Numbered from the stretch's first letter, positions 47,538 to 56,836 are shown. The stretch is DNA of 64,000 bases from Parendozoicomonas haliclonae (GCF_900174585.1 NZ_FWPT01000003.1:1-64000), one strand, 5' to 3'. Notes: generated from the letters alone by a model not told the origin. Translations and numbers: made by a program.

Positions 47538-48251
47538 ATGGAAGATTCGCGAAGGCGGCCGGTACAGGCCATTCTTTTTGACCTTGACGGCACACTTCTG
47601 GATACTTCGGACGACTTTGTCCACACCCTTAACCGCCTGTTGGCAGACGACGATCGTCCACCACTGCCGGCGCAACTGATCCGCTCGCAGGTATCCAATG
47701 GCTCCGCAGCCATGGTGACTCTGGGTTACGGACTTCAGCCAAGCGATGACGACTTCGAGCCACAGCGCCAACGCTTTCTCAAGGCTTATCAGCAGCACAC
47801 CAGCCAGGCAGACCGGGATACCTCCGCCCACCTGTTTGATGGTATGGACGAACTGCTGGCCGCCATTGAAACCAGTGATATTCCCTGGGGCATTGTCACC
47901 AACAAACCCCGTCATCTGACTGTTCCCATTCTGGAACAACTGAAACTCTCTCAGCGTTGCGCCGTACTGGTTTGCCCGGAAGATGTCGCCAATCGCAAGC
48001 CTGATCCGGAATCCCTGTGGCTGGCCACCGAAACCCTGGACTGCTCTCCCGAGGCATGCCTCTACGTTGGCGACCACGAACGGGATATCCAGGCGGGTCA
48101 GGCGGCAGGCATGTTCACCTTTGCCGCCCTGTACGGTTTTATTCCTGCCGGTGAAGACCCGGACGACTGGCGTGCTGACTATAATGTCGATTCGCCGCAA
48201 CACCTGTTGGAATGGCTGGATGACTGGGACTGGCAGCTGCCAGACAACTGA
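47538..48251 (+). CDS. mupP: HAD phosphatase, MupP (MurNAc-6-phosphate phosphatase) type
   Basis: A 237-aa HAD-IA hydrolase. Motif I FDLDGTLLDT, the threonine/lysine region IVTNKP and motif III VGDHERDI are all present, with a cap domain between. Its position between ubiG and yciK is that of Pseudomonas MupP, which dephosphorylates MurNAc-6-phosphate in peptidoglycan recycling. A phosphoglycolate phosphatase role is the alternative. Confidence 0.85.
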   Translation: MEDSRRRPVQAILFDLDGTLLDTSDDFVHTLNRLLADDDRPPLPAQLIRSQVSNGSAAMVTLGYGLQPSDDDFEPQRQRFLKAYQQHTSQADRDTSAHLFDGMDELLAAIETSDIPWGIVTNKPRHLTVPILEQLKLSQRCAVLVCPEDVANRKPDPESLWLATETLDCSPEACLYVGDHERDIQAGQAAGMFTFAALYGFIPAGEDPDDWRADYNVDSPQHLLEWLDDWDWQLPDN

Positions 48252-48283
48252 CCTTGAAGCCCTAAATTCACCCGATAAGGATA

Positions 48284-49030
48284 ATGGCCATGTTTGAATA
48301 CCAGGCTCCCGCAAATCTGCTGGAAAACCGCGTTATTCTGGTAACCGGTGCCGGTGATGGTATTGGTCGTGCCGCTGCACTCACCTATGCCCGCCACGGT
48401 GCCACCGTGATTCTCCTGGGACGCACGACCGAGAAGCTGGAAAAGGTTTACGACGAAATCGAATCGGCCGGTTATCCGCAACCGGCCATTATCCCTTTCA
48501 ATCTGGAAGGGGCGGCTCCCCACGATTACGATGCCATCGCCGACACCATTGCTCAGGAGTTCGGGCGACTGGACGGCCTGCTGCACAATGCCGGCCTGCT
48601 GGGCCGCCTGGGTCCGCTGTTTCAATACGATCCGGATACCTGGCAGCAGGTCATGCAGGTGAATGTGAATGCCGAGTTCATGCTCACCAAGGTGCTGCTG
48701 CCGCTGCTGCGGGAAGCACCGGAAGCGTCCGTAGTCTTTACCAGCTCCAGCGTTGGCAGCAAGGGCCGTGCTCACTGGGGCGCCTACAGCGTCTCCAAGT
48801 TTGCCACCGAAGGGTTGATGCAGGTGTTGGCTGATGAGGAAGACGGCTTGAGTCAAGTGCGCTCCAATGCCATCAACCCAGGCGCGACCCGTACCGCCAT
48901 GCGTGCCAAAGCCTATCCGGGTGAAGACCCGAACACCCTGCCAGCCGCTGAAGATATTATGCCGGTCTATCTCTACCTGATGGGCAGTGACAGCCGTGAG
49001 GTGAATGGCCAGGTGCTCAAGGCCCAATAA
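48284..49030 (+). CDS. yciK: YciK-family short-chain dehydrogenase
   Basis: A 248-aa classical SDR. It has the NADP-binding TGAGDGIGRAAAL with basic RTTEKLEK following, the NAGLLG motif and the catalytic YSVSK. The substrate is unknown. It follows mupP by 32 bp in the same direction. Confidence 0.93.
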   Translation: MAMFEYQAPANLLENRVILVTGAGDGIGRAAALTYARHGATVILLGRTTEKLEKVYDEIESAGYPQPAIIPFNLEGAAPHDYDAIADTIAQEFGRLDGLLHNAGLLGRLGPLFQYDPDTWQQVMQVNVNAEFMLTKVLLPLLREAPEASVVFTSSSVGSKGRAHWGAYSVSKFATEGLMQVLADEEDGLSQVRSNAINPGATRTAMRAKAYPGEDPNTLPAAEDIMPVYLYLMGSDSREVNGQVLKAQ

Positions 49031-49054
49031 TCTCCTTTCTCCCTTTCTTTCCCT

Positions 49055-49085
49055 GCCACAGTGAAAAGTGCATTTTCGCTGTGGC
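49055..49085 (+). terminator. Hairpin terminator after yciK
   Basis: The stem GCCACAG-GAAAA/TTTTC-CTGTGGC with a small loop and one mismatch is followed by ATTTTGC. It separates the ubiG-mupP-yciK run from speA. Confidence 0.65.
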
Positions 49086-49184
49086 ATTTTGCTCACTTTT
49101 CACTCAAAATCTCGCCCCGTCGGGCAATCTCGACTACAAACAACAAAGACACTGACAATAAAATAATGAGCGAGGATTCCTCTA

Positions 49185-51107
49185 TTGGAGCAAAGAACCT
49201 CCCGTTCAATGGCCTCCGGACATCCCCCCTGGACCATTGAGCAGGCTGCTGATCTGTATGGCATTCACCGTTGGGCCAACGATTACTTCGGACTGAACAG
49301 CGACGGTAATGTCACCGCCAAAACCCTGAACACTCAGGTACCCCTTCTCGATATTATCCATGGCATGGCTGAACGCGATCTGCAGATGCCGGTGCTGCTG
49401 CGTATTGAAAATATTCTTGATGCCCAGCTGTGCCGGTTGAATGAAGCGTTTCGCAATGCCATTGACGAGTGCGGGTATCAGAACCGTTACCGGGGCGTTT
49501 ATCCCATCAAGGTCAATCAGCAGGCCCAGGTGGTGGAAGAGATCGCTGACTTTGGTGCCCGTTATCAGCACGGCTTTGAAGTCGGCAGTAAACCGGAAAT
49601 GATCGCCGCCCTCTCCACCCTGAAAGAACCCGGCAGCCTGATTATCTGTAATGGCTATAAAGATGCCGAGTTTATCGAGCTGGGGCTGAACGCTGTTCAG
49701 CTGGGCTTCGAGTGTTATTTTGTGGTGGAAACCCCCACCGAGCTGCCCATCATTCTTGAGCGCAGCCGGGCACTGGGCATTGAGCCACTCATCGGTATTC
49801 GCGCCAAAATGACCAGCGCCGTCAGTGGTCACTGGAATTCCACCAGCGGTGACCGCAGTGTGTTTGGTCTGACCAGCACCCAGATGATTCACGCTGTAGA
49901 CCGGCTGCGGGATGAAGGCATGCTGCACTGCCTGAAGCTGCTGCACTGCCACCTCGGCTCTCAAATTCCCAATATTCGTGATATCCGCAGCGGCATTGTC
50001 GAGGCCTGCCGTTACTACGCTGATCTGGTCAGCGAAGGTGCGGCCATGACGCATCTGGATCTTGGTGGTGGTCTGGCGATTGATTACACCGGCGCCCAGA
50101 CCAATGATGGCCAGAGCCGGAACTACAGCCTTGAAGAGTATTGCGAAGGCATTGTCGACACGCTGAAAACCAGCTTCGACAATTGCGGCATTGCCCACCC
50201 GGTAATTATTACAGAGTCTGGCCGTGCGACCGTTGCCTACTCTTCTGTACTGCTGTTCAACGTGCTGGATGTCACCACCTTTGAGCCCGTCGCTCTTCCG
50301 GCTGCCGATATTGAACGGCCAGAGCTAAAACATCTGCGGGACGTGTTCAGCTACCTGACCCCGGAACGGGTTCAGGAGTGTTATAACGACGCCCATTACT
50401 ACCGCGATGAAATCCGCGAACAGTTCAAGTTTGGTCAGATTGATCTCCGTACCCGTTCCATTGCCGAGAATCTGTTTCTCGATATTCTTCAACGTATTGC
50501 CAACCTGATGGATTCCATGGATCGCGTTCCGCCTGACCTTGAAGGTCTGCGCACCTCGCTGGCGGATATCTATTACGGCAACTTCAGTCTGTTCCAGTCT
50601 CTTCCCGATATCTGGGCGATCGAGCAGCTGTTCCCGATTATGCCGGTGCATCGCCTGCAGGAAGCCCCAACCCGTCAGGCTGTTCTTGCCGACATCACCT
50701 GTGACTGTGATGGCAAGATTGATCGCTTTATTGATCCCTGGGAAGGCACGGCCGCGACTCTTCCATTGCATCCCTTAAAGGAAGGCGAGGAGTATTACCT
50801 CGGCGTATTTCTGGTTGGGGCCTATCAGGAAATCCTCGGTGATCTGCACAATCTCTTTGGTGATACCAATGTGGTCAGCGTACGCCTGAACCGCGATGGC
50901 AGCTTTGACTTTGTCAAAGAGATTTACGGCGATTCGATTGCCGATGTGCTGAGCTATGTCGAGTATCAGCCTAAAGAGCTCTACAAAAAATTCCGCGACA
51001 CCGCCGAGCAGGCGGTCAAGGATAAACGCATCAGTGCCTCCGACCGGCAGCGGATGATGAATACCTTCAACGCTAGCCTCCAAGGCTATACCTATTACGA
51101 GCGTTGA
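49185..51107 (+). CDS. speA: Biosynthetic arginine decarboxylase
   Basis: A 640-aa PLP enzyme decarboxylating arginine to agmatine. The PLP lysine lies in YPIKVNQQAQ. LDLGGGLAIDYTGAQ and the C-terminal CDCDGKIDRF segment are typical. TTG 49185 has GAGGA 8 nt upstream; ATG 49209 is the alternative. It is followed within 50 bp by carboxyspermidine dehydrogenase, so polyamine synthesis is clustered. No agmatinase or agmatine deiminase is in the window. Confidence 0.95.
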   Translation: MEQRTSRSMASGHPPWTIEQAADLYGIHRWANDYFGLNSDGNVTAKTLNTQVPLLDIIHGMAERDLQMPVLLRIENILDAQLCRLNEAFRNAIDECGYQNRYRGVYPIKVNQQAQVVEEIADFGARYQHGFEVGSKPEMIAALSTLKEPGSLIICNGYKDAEFIELGLNAVQLGFECYFVVETPTELPIILERSRALGIEPLIGIRAKMTSAVSGHWNSTSGDRSVFGLTSTQMIHAVDRLRDEGMLHCLKLLHCHLGSQIPNIRDIRSGIVEACRYYADLVSEGAAMTHLDLGGGLAIDYTGAQTNDGQSRNYSLEEYCEGIVDTLKTSFDNCGIAHPVIITESGRATVAYSSVLLFNVLDVTTFEPVALPAADIERPELKHLRDVFSYLTPERVQECYNDAHYYRDEIREQFKFGQIDLRTRSIAENLFLDILQRIANLMDSMDRVPPDLEGLRTSLADIYYGNFSLFQSLPDIWAIEQLFPIMPVHRLQEAPTRQAVLADITCDCDGKIDRFIDPWEGTAATLPLHPLKEGEEYYLGVFLVGAYQEILGDLHNLFGDTNVVSVRLNRDGSFDFVKEIYGDSIADVLSYVEYQPKELYKKFRDTAEQAVKDKRISASDRQRMMNTFNASLQGYTYYER

Positions 51108-51157
51108 AACCCGGTTACCGGTTTATAACTAATAATATTTTTGAGGGGGAAATTCCC

Positions 51158-52366
51158 ATGGCAAAAGTTCTGATTATCGGCGCCGGCGGCGTAGGTCAGG
51201 TGGTGACTCATAAGTGTGCGCAACTGCCTGAAGTATTTAGCGAGATTGTGTTGGCCAGCCGCACCGAGTCCAAGTGCAAGGCAATTGCTGAGCAAATCCA
51301 GAAAACTCAGCAGCGTACTATTGAAACCGCGCAGGTGGATGCGGATAACGTTCCGGAACTGGTGGAGCTGATTAACCAGGTTAAGCCGTTTATGGTGATT
51401 AACGTGGCGCTTCCTTACCAGGATCTCACGATTATGGATGCCTGTCTGGAAACCGGTGTTCACTACCTTGATACCGCCAACTATGAGCCACTGGATACCG
51501 CTAAATTCGAGTATAAGTGGCAGTGGGCCTATCAGGAGAAGTTTGAGAAAGCCGGCCTGATGGCTTTGCTGGGTTCCGGCTTTGATCCCGGCGCTACCAA
51601 TATGTTCACTGCTTATGCAGCCAAGCATTACTTTGATGAGATCCACACGCTGGATATCATCGATGTAAATGGTGGTGACCATGGCTACCCGTTTGCTACT
51701 AACTTCAACCCGGAAATCAATATCCGGGAGGTGACTGCTGAGTGCCGTCATTGGGAAGATGGTGGTTTTGTCACCACACCGGCCATGTCACTCAATCAAA
51801 GCTTTACCTGCCCGGATGGTGTCGGTGAATACAATATTTACCGTATGTACCACGAGGAGCTGGAATCTCTGACCAAGCACTACCCGACGCTGCAGAAGGC
51901 GCAGTTCTGGATGAGCTTTGGTGACAGCTACCTGAAGCATCTGGAAGTGCTGGGCAATGTTGGTATGACCGGTATTGAGCCAATCAACTTTAACGGTACC
52001 GAGATTGTTCCTATTCAGTTCTTGAAGGAGCTGCTGCCTGATCCTTCTACTCTGGGCCCGCGCACCAAGGGCAAAACCTGTATCGGTTGTGTGGTGCAGG
52101 GTATCAAGGATGGCAAAGAGAAGTCTGTGTACGTCTACCAGATTAAGGATCATCAGGACTGCTACGGTGAGGTTCAGTCCCAGGCCATCTCTTACACCAC
52201 CGGGGTGCCGGCCATGATTGGCGCCAAGATGATGGTGGAAGGCACTTGGCTGAAGCCGGGCGTGTGGAATATGGAGCAGCTGGATCCGGATCCGTTTATG
52301 GACGATATGAACCGCTATGGCTTGCCATGGAAGGTGATGGAAGATCCGGCTTTCAAGCTGATTTAA
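51158..52366 (+). CDS. Carboxynorspermidine/carboxyspermidine dehydrogenase
   Basis: A 402-aa saccharopine-dehydrogenase-family enzyme. It has the Rossmann IIGAGGVGQVV at the N-terminus, the AGL-type LLGSGFDPGATNMF segment and EPINFNGTEIVPIQFLKELLPDP. With NspC, 220 bp on, it forms the alternative spermidine route: aspartate semialdehyde plus putrescine (or diaminopropane) to the carboxy-polyamine. The start at 51158 has GAGGGGG upstream; the longer frame to 51104 overlaps speA. Confidence 0.92.
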   Translation: MAKVLIIGAGGVGQVVTHKCAQLPEVFSEIVLASRTESKCKAIAEQIQKTQQRTIETAQVDADNVPELVELINQVKPFMVINVALPYQDLTIMDACLETGVHYLDTANYEPLDTAKFEYKWQWAYQEKFEKAGLMALLGSGFDPGATNMFTAYAAKHYFDEIHTLDIIDVNGGDHGYPFATNFNPEINIREVTAECRHWEDGGFVTTPAMSLNQSFTCPDGVGEYNIYRMYHEELESLTKHYPTLQKAQFWMSFGDSYLKHLEVLGNVGMTGIEPINFNGTEIVPIQFLKELLPDPSTLGPRTKGKTCIGCVVQGIKDGKEKSVYVYQIKDHQDCYGEVQSQAISYTTGVPAMIGAKMMVEGTWLKPGVWNMEQLDPDPFMDDMNRYGLPWKVMEDPAFKLI

Positions 52367-52387
52367 TAGTTTGATTGAAAGCTGAAC

Positions 52388-52418
52388 TCTGGCTCCCACG
52401 CTCTGCGTGGGAACCAGA
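52388..52418. repeat. REP-like hairpin
   Basis: Arms 52388-52400 and 52406-52418 (TCTGG-C-TCCCACG and CGTGGGA-A-CCAGA, one mismatch) around CTCTG. The core CTCCCACG/CGTGGGA resembles the palindromic REP units scattered between genes in many proteobacteria. It lies just after the dehydrogenase stop. Confidence 0.6.
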
Positions 52419-52436
52419 ATTGTGCGACCAACTAAA

Positions 52437-52541
52437 GTACCAGAGCTCAGGAGATTCTCTCCGCTCATGCAATACGTCCCTGTATTGGTTCGCTCCCACG
52501 CCAGTCCCTGGCGTTTGAGAGAAACACCTGAGTTCTGGTAC
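52437..52541. repeat. 105-bp cloverleaf-like inverted-repeat element
   Basis: 25-bp ends (52437-52461 and 52517-52541) are inverted repeats with 3 mismatches, both edged by GTACCAGA/TCTGGTAC. Inside are two perfect hairpins: CAATAC/GTATTG (52470-52487) and CGCCAG/CTGGCG (52499-52513), both with TCC-containing loops. The whole folds as a cloverleaf. This is the shape of a small non-autonomous mobile repeat or a structured RNA. No target duplication was evident. Confidence 0.65.
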
Positions 52542-52586
52542 GTCACGTGTTGAGCAAACGGCTCTTTCAGAGACAACACTTTTAAA

Positions 52587-53771
52587 ATGATAAAAAGCCG
52601 CTCTTTTTTAAAATTTGATGCAACCCGGGTTCCCTCCCCCTGCTTTGTGGTCGATGAGGTTGCCGTTGAGAACAACCTGAAAATTCTGAACCGGGTTCAG
52701 GAAGAATCTGGTGCCAAAGTTCTGCTGGCGCTCAAAGCCTTTTCCATGTTCAGCCTGGCTCCGCTGATCACCCGCTACCTGTCCGGCACCTGTGCCAGTG
52801 GTCTGCATGAAGCGCAGTTGGGTTATGAAGAGTTTGGTGGTAATAGTCAACAAGGCGAGGTGCATACCTTTTCTGCCGCCTATTCCGAGCAGGATTTACA
52901 GGAGATTCTGAAGATCTCCAACCATGTGGTCTTTAATTCCCACAGCCAGTGGCAGCGTTTCCAGCCACAGGTTCAAGCCGCGAAAGCTTTGCGGCCGGAG
53001 TTACGGTTTGGCCTGCGGGTAAACCCGGAACATTCCGAAGGTGCCACCCCGATCTATGATCCCTGTGCTCCCTGCTCCCGTTTGGGTATTCCTCTCAGTC
53101 AGCTGGATACATCTCAGCTCGACGGGATTTCCGGCCTGCACTTCCATACTTTGTGCGAACAGGGGTTCGATGCGCTGGATCGTACGCTGACTGCTGTTGA
53201 ACAGAAGCTGGGTGACCTACTGCCTACCCTTGAGTGGGTTAACTTTGGCGGCGGTCATCTGATCACCGACCCGAGCTATGATGTTGATGCGCTGATTCAA
53301 CGTATCAAAGCCTTTCAAAAACAATACAGTGTGCAGGTTTATCTGGAGCCGGGGGAAGCCATTGCTATTCGTACCGGCGTGCTGGTCAGCGAAGTTCTGG
53401 ATATTACCCATAACACCATGAGCCTCGCTATCCTCGATACTTCGGCCACCTGCCATATGCCTGATACTTTAGAGATGCCTTACCGTGCGGATATCTTCGA
53501 GGCCGGGGAAGCGGATGAGAGAGCGCATACCTATCGTCTGGGCGGCATGACCTGTCTGGCCGGTGATGTGATGGGGGATTACAGCTTTGATCAACCTCTG
53601 GCTATTGGGCAGAGACTGATCTGGGATGATATGAGCCATTACACCATGGTCAAAACCACCACCTTTAACGGCATTAATCTGCCGGCACTGGCCATCTGGA
53701 ATTCAGAAACCGATCAACTGAAGATCGTTAAAGCGTTTGGTTATCAGGATTTCCGTAACCGCCTGTCTTGA
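52587..53771 (+). CDS. nspC: Carboxynorspermidine/carboxyspermidine decarboxylase
   Basis: A 394-aa alanine-racemase-fold PLP decarboxylase. The PLP lysine is in VLLALKAFSMF, with CASGLHEAQLG, the FGGGHLI glycine loop and TCLAGDVMGDY with the active-site cysteine. It releases CO2 from carboxy(nor)spermidine, the last step after the dehydrogenase upstream. The ribosome site is weak. Confidence 0.94.
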   Translation: MIKSRSFLKFDATRVPSPCFVVDEVAVENNLKILNRVQEESGAKVLLALKAFSMFSLAPLITRYLSGTCASGLHEAQLGYEEFGGNSQQGEVHTFSAAYSEQDLQEILKISNHVVFNSHSQWQRFQPQVQAAKALRPELRFGLRVNPEHSEGATPIYDPCAPCSRLGIPLSQLDTSQLDGISGLHFHTLCEQGFDALDRTLTAVEQKLGDLLPTLEWVNFGGGHLITDPSYDVDALIQRIKAFQKQYSVQVYLEPGEAIAIRTGVLVSEVLDITHNTMSLAILDTSATCHMPDTLEMPYRADIFEAGEADERAHTYRLGGMTCLAGDVMGDYSFDQPLAIGQRLIWDDMSHYTMVKTTTFNGINLPALAIWNSETDQLKIVKAFGYQDFRNRLS

Positions 53772-53788
53772 GACTCAGCACTTCACTG

Positions 53789-53825
53789 CGAATGGCAAAA
53801 CAATAGAATAACGGTTTGCCATTCG
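53789..53825 (+). terminator. Hairpin after nspC
   Basis: The perfect 11-bp stem CGAATGGCAAA/TTTGCCATTCG with a 15-nt loop lies 18 bp past the stop. No long T-run follows. Confidence 0.6.
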
Positions 53826-53950
53826 TAGCTGCCTACATATCTTTCCACCAACTAATCAATTGACCCAAGAAGCGCAACCAGTTGTGAGCCAACGTGCGTT
53901 CCAGCCTCTTTGCATTACACTTTTGCCGCCCCGAAACAAAGGTCAAAACA

Positions 53951-55672
53951 ATGATGAGGCTAATCAACAAAAGTTGGCGTGACTTTTCCCTTAACCAGAC
54001 GATGCTATTCCAGAGGCTGTTCCAGGAGATATGGCAGCAAAGCCGCAATACTTTGCTTCTGCTTTGGCTCTTTGCATCGTTAGGCCATGCAGCTATACAA
54101 ACAGAGTCTGCCGAATGGCAGGACCTCTACCGACAGATGCATCTCGCTCTGCTCTGGCAACAGCACTCGGATGAAAGTACGGCGTTGTCATTGCAAACCT
54201 TTAACATGGCGACGGACATTCTTGCCCGTGAATCCCGTCTGGCCAAAGCCGAGCAGAAGAAGCCTGTGCTGGTTGTCGATATTGATGACACCCTAATCAA
54301 CAGCACCGCTTACTTTGCCGGTTTTCTGGGGACTAATGATCTTCTCACCCATGAGCGGGATCTTTTGTGGTGGAGCGCCCAGCCTCCCATTCCTAAACCA
54401 GGAGCCCTTGATTTTCTGAAGCAGGCTGATGCCATGGGCGTCGATATTCACTATCTCACCGCACGCAGTCTGGATCCTTCTGTCCACCCCGCCACGCTCT
54501 CAATGTTGAAGCAGGCGCAGTTTCCACAAACATCCGTGGATCATCTGCATATCAGCCTGTCTATGCAGAAGTTTGATTATATTCAGCAATGGCGTGATCA
54601 ACCGCCCTACAAACTGGTACTAACGCTGGGTGACAAAGTGTCCGATCTGGGCTTGGTTCACGGTATACAGGCCGATCAGCAGAAACAGTTTCTTGAGCAA
54701 TATCCCAATCTTCCCGGACAAAATGCACTGCTGCATACCAATGTTGTTTATGGCCGCTGGGAATGCATTACCCATGGCAACTGCACCGGTGATGCCACGG
54801 ACGAAATGCAGAAGCGTCACGATCGCTTTCACAAGCTGGCCGATCCTTTTCTCACCCGCCCGGATCATTTCCAACCGTCCATTAACGGTATTGCCGGTGA
54901 GGAACTGGGCCAGTTACTACTCTGGAATGCCCACGCCGCCGAATACCCATTTATTACCCGACAGGTCTATAACCGGGCCAGCCAGTACTGGCTGAACAAG
55001 CCTGAGCCGAACACTGCCGTTATTATTGATATTGATGGCACAGTGCTGGTTGATCTCGAATATTACGCCCATGTCTTCCTGAATGATCACAGCCATCAAC
55101 CCCTTGAGCTGTTTCATTATCTGGCGACCCTGCAGCTGCCGCCAAGACAGGTACCCGGAGCAAAAGCCTATCTGGATACAGTGCAATTTGCGGGGGGCGA
55201 GATTTTTTATGTCACCAACCGCCGGGCGGTGGCTGCCGATGGCAGAAATATGCGCATCTATTTACTGCAGGCTTTGGCCCGAGCCGGTTACCCCATGCCA
55301 GCGGAAAATCATCTGCTGATGCTGGAGGATCATAATCCTGAGCTGAACCTCGAAAAGGCACGTCGCTTTCAGGCCATCGAGCAAGGTACCGTGACCGGAA
55401 CACCGGTAAAAGTTGTGCAATGGATTGGCGACTCTCTGGAAGATCTGGGTCTCACACCCGAAGACCTTGCCCACAATAATGATGCACCAGCCACTGGCAA
55501 GCAGGCAGAACTGGGACGTAGCCGTTTCCTTCTGCCTTATGGGCTTTATATGGCTCGCTGGTATCCGCGCCTGATGAAAAGATGGTATGGAGAGAACTGG
55601 AAGGATGTTCCTGTAGAACAGCGTACCAAAGACAGAGTGGAACGGATTGAAAAGTGGCGCCCTGCGGCTTGA
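53951..55672 (+). CDS. Tandem two-domain HAD acid phosphatase (class B/P4-like), exported
   Basis: A 573-aa protein from ATG 53951 (AAAGG upstream). A signal peptide or anchor (about residues 33-47, LLLLWLFASLGHA) is followed by two HAD domains of the acid phosphatase class B / lipoprotein e(P4) type. The nucleophile motifs are D110-I-D112-DT and D360-I-D362-GT. Each domain continues with the YLTARS / YVTNRR sugar-phosphatase loop and a TLGDK / WIGDS motif. A tandem duplication in one chain is unusual; P4 proteins are normally single-domain. It should dephosphorylate nucleotides or other esters in the periplasm. No lipobox cysteine is seen. Confidence 0.85.
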   Translation: MMRLINKSWRDFSLNQTMLFQRLFQEIWQQSRNTLLLLWLFASLGHAAIQTESAEWQDLYRQMHLALLWQQHSDESTALSLQTFNMATDILARESRLAKAEQKKPVLVVDIDDTLINSTAYFAGFLGTNDLLTHERDLLWWSAQPPIPKPGALDFLKQADAMGVDIHYLTARSLDPSVHPATLSMLKQAQFPQTSVDHLHISLSMQKFDYIQQWRDQPPYKLVLTLGDKVSDLGLVHGIQADQQKQFLEQYPNLPGQNALLHTNVVYGRWECITHGNCTGDATDEMQKRHDRFHKLADPFLTRPDHFQPSINGIAGEELGQLLLWNAHAAEYPFITRQVYNRASQYWLNKPEPNTAVIIDIDGTVLVDLEYYAHVFLNDHSHQPLELFHYLATLQLPPRQVPGAKAYLDTVQFAGGEIFYVTNRRAVAADGRNMRIYLLQALARAGYPMPAENHLLMLEDHNPELNLEKARRFQAIEQGTVTGTPVKVVQWIGDSLEDLGLTPEDLAHNNDAPATGKQAELGRSRFLLPYGLYMARWYPRLMKRWYGENWKDVPVEQRTKDRVERIEKWRPAA

Positions 55673-55698
55673 GTCAATAACGTCCTGAAATAGTGCAG

Positions 55699-55727
55699 AA
55701 TATGAGTCGCTGACCGCGACTCATATT
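55699..55727. terminator. Hairpin between convergent genes
   Basis: The perfect 12-bp stem AATATGAGTCGC/GCGACTCATATT with loop TGACC, then CTTT. It separates the phosphatase and methyltransferase stops. Confidence 0.7.
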
Positions 55728-55740
55728 CTTTCCTGATCAA

Positions 55741-56631
55741 TCAGGGCTTGATGGCATGGAATACACCCCAATGCTGTAAGCCATTACGATTGCGTTCCAG
55801 CTTAATCTGCCAGCCCTGAGTCAAATCCTCGTAGTCTTTAGAGGTGAACAGGCTCAGGAATTCGCCTTTATTATCCTGAATACGGGCAAGCTCCTTGGTC
55901 AGCGACTGCTCAAATATATCGGTACGGTTCTCCGCCCGCACCTGAGTAAAGCCAACGTTCTGCAGCATCGTTTCATAATCTTCAACGGTCAGCAGGTGAT
56001 AGTGACGGGCCGCAACATAATCACGAAACTCGTCCGTCCAGGAACCATCACCGGTGCAGTAATCTGAAACCAGAAGCTGGCCGCCCGGCTTGAGCCATTT
56101 AAACAGCTTCTTATACAAAGCAGCTTTATCTTCGATATGCATGATCACATCCCGGCTGTAGATCACATCAAAGCTATTGGCCGGGAAGTCAGCATCCGTC
56201 ACATCAAGAATATTAAAGCTGACTGACAGATTACGCTGCTCAGCCTTATTCCGGGCTGACGTCACCATATTCCGGGACAGATCAACGCCCTCGACAATCG
56301 CCCCATACTCGCGGGCCATATAAAAAGCACTGCCGCCCATACCGGAGCCAACATCCAGCACACGATCACCAGGTTCAAGATTCAGCTGGGCGGTGAGGTC
56401 ACGGGTGGTATCCAGCCCCCCGATGCTGCAGAAATCCTCGCCAAAGATATATTCGTACCGCTGTATACCATTCAGGGTGTACTGGTTCTCATCGAGAAAA
56501 GCCTGGCTATCAGCAACAGACGCATCAACAGCACCGCCATCTGCGAAAGCCCCTCCGGAAGCCGCTCCCCATAGCAGTACCCCGGCAGCCAACATAGCTT
56601 TTCCAAACCGCACGCCAGTTCCTGAATGCAT
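55741..56631 (-). CDS. Phosphoethanolamine N-methyltransferase-like protein with signal peptide
   Basis: A 296-aa protein. From about residue 55 it matches the PMT family (plants, nematodes, Plasmodium): QRYEYIFGEDFCSIGG, SAM motif I LDVGSGMGG, FDVIYSRDVIMHI, KWLKPGGQLLVSDYC and the final LQHWGVFHAIKP. PMTs make phosphocholine from phosphoethanolamine. The N-terminus (residues 1-31, hydrophobic core then AFA-D) is a predicted signal peptide, odd for a SAM-dependent enzyme; no internal start restores a cytoplasmic form. It has no metabolic neighbours. Transfer from a eukaryote-like source is possible. Confidence 0.82.
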   Translation of the reverse strand: MHSGTGVRFGKAMLAAGVLLWGAASGGAFADGGAVDASVADSQAFLDENQYTLNGIQRYEYIFGEDFCSIGGLDTTRDLTAQLNLEPGDRVLDVGSGMGGSAFYMAREYGAIVEGVDLSRNMVTSARNKAEQRNLSVSFNILDVTDADFPANSFDVIYSRDVIMHIEDKAALYKKLFKWLKPGGQLLVSDYCTGDGSWTDEFRDYVAARHYHLLTVEDYETMLQNVGFTQVRAENRTDIFEQSLTKELARIQDNKGEFLSLFTSKDYEDLTQGWQIKLERNRNGLQHWGVFHAIKP

Positions 56632-56836
56632 ATCCTACTCTCGTTTGTTGTGTTGAAAGAGCAAGAACTATGGATCATAGTTGCGAATTATCCAGATATA
56701 CGTCATTTGACGTTTTGATTCATATTTTGCAGTAGACCGGCAGGGAGCAGGGTCATAAAAACTACGGAAAACTGAAATAGGAATTTCACAGGCCCCGGCA
56801 CATACTGCAGCTGATTAGTATTAAGAGTTGCGAAGC

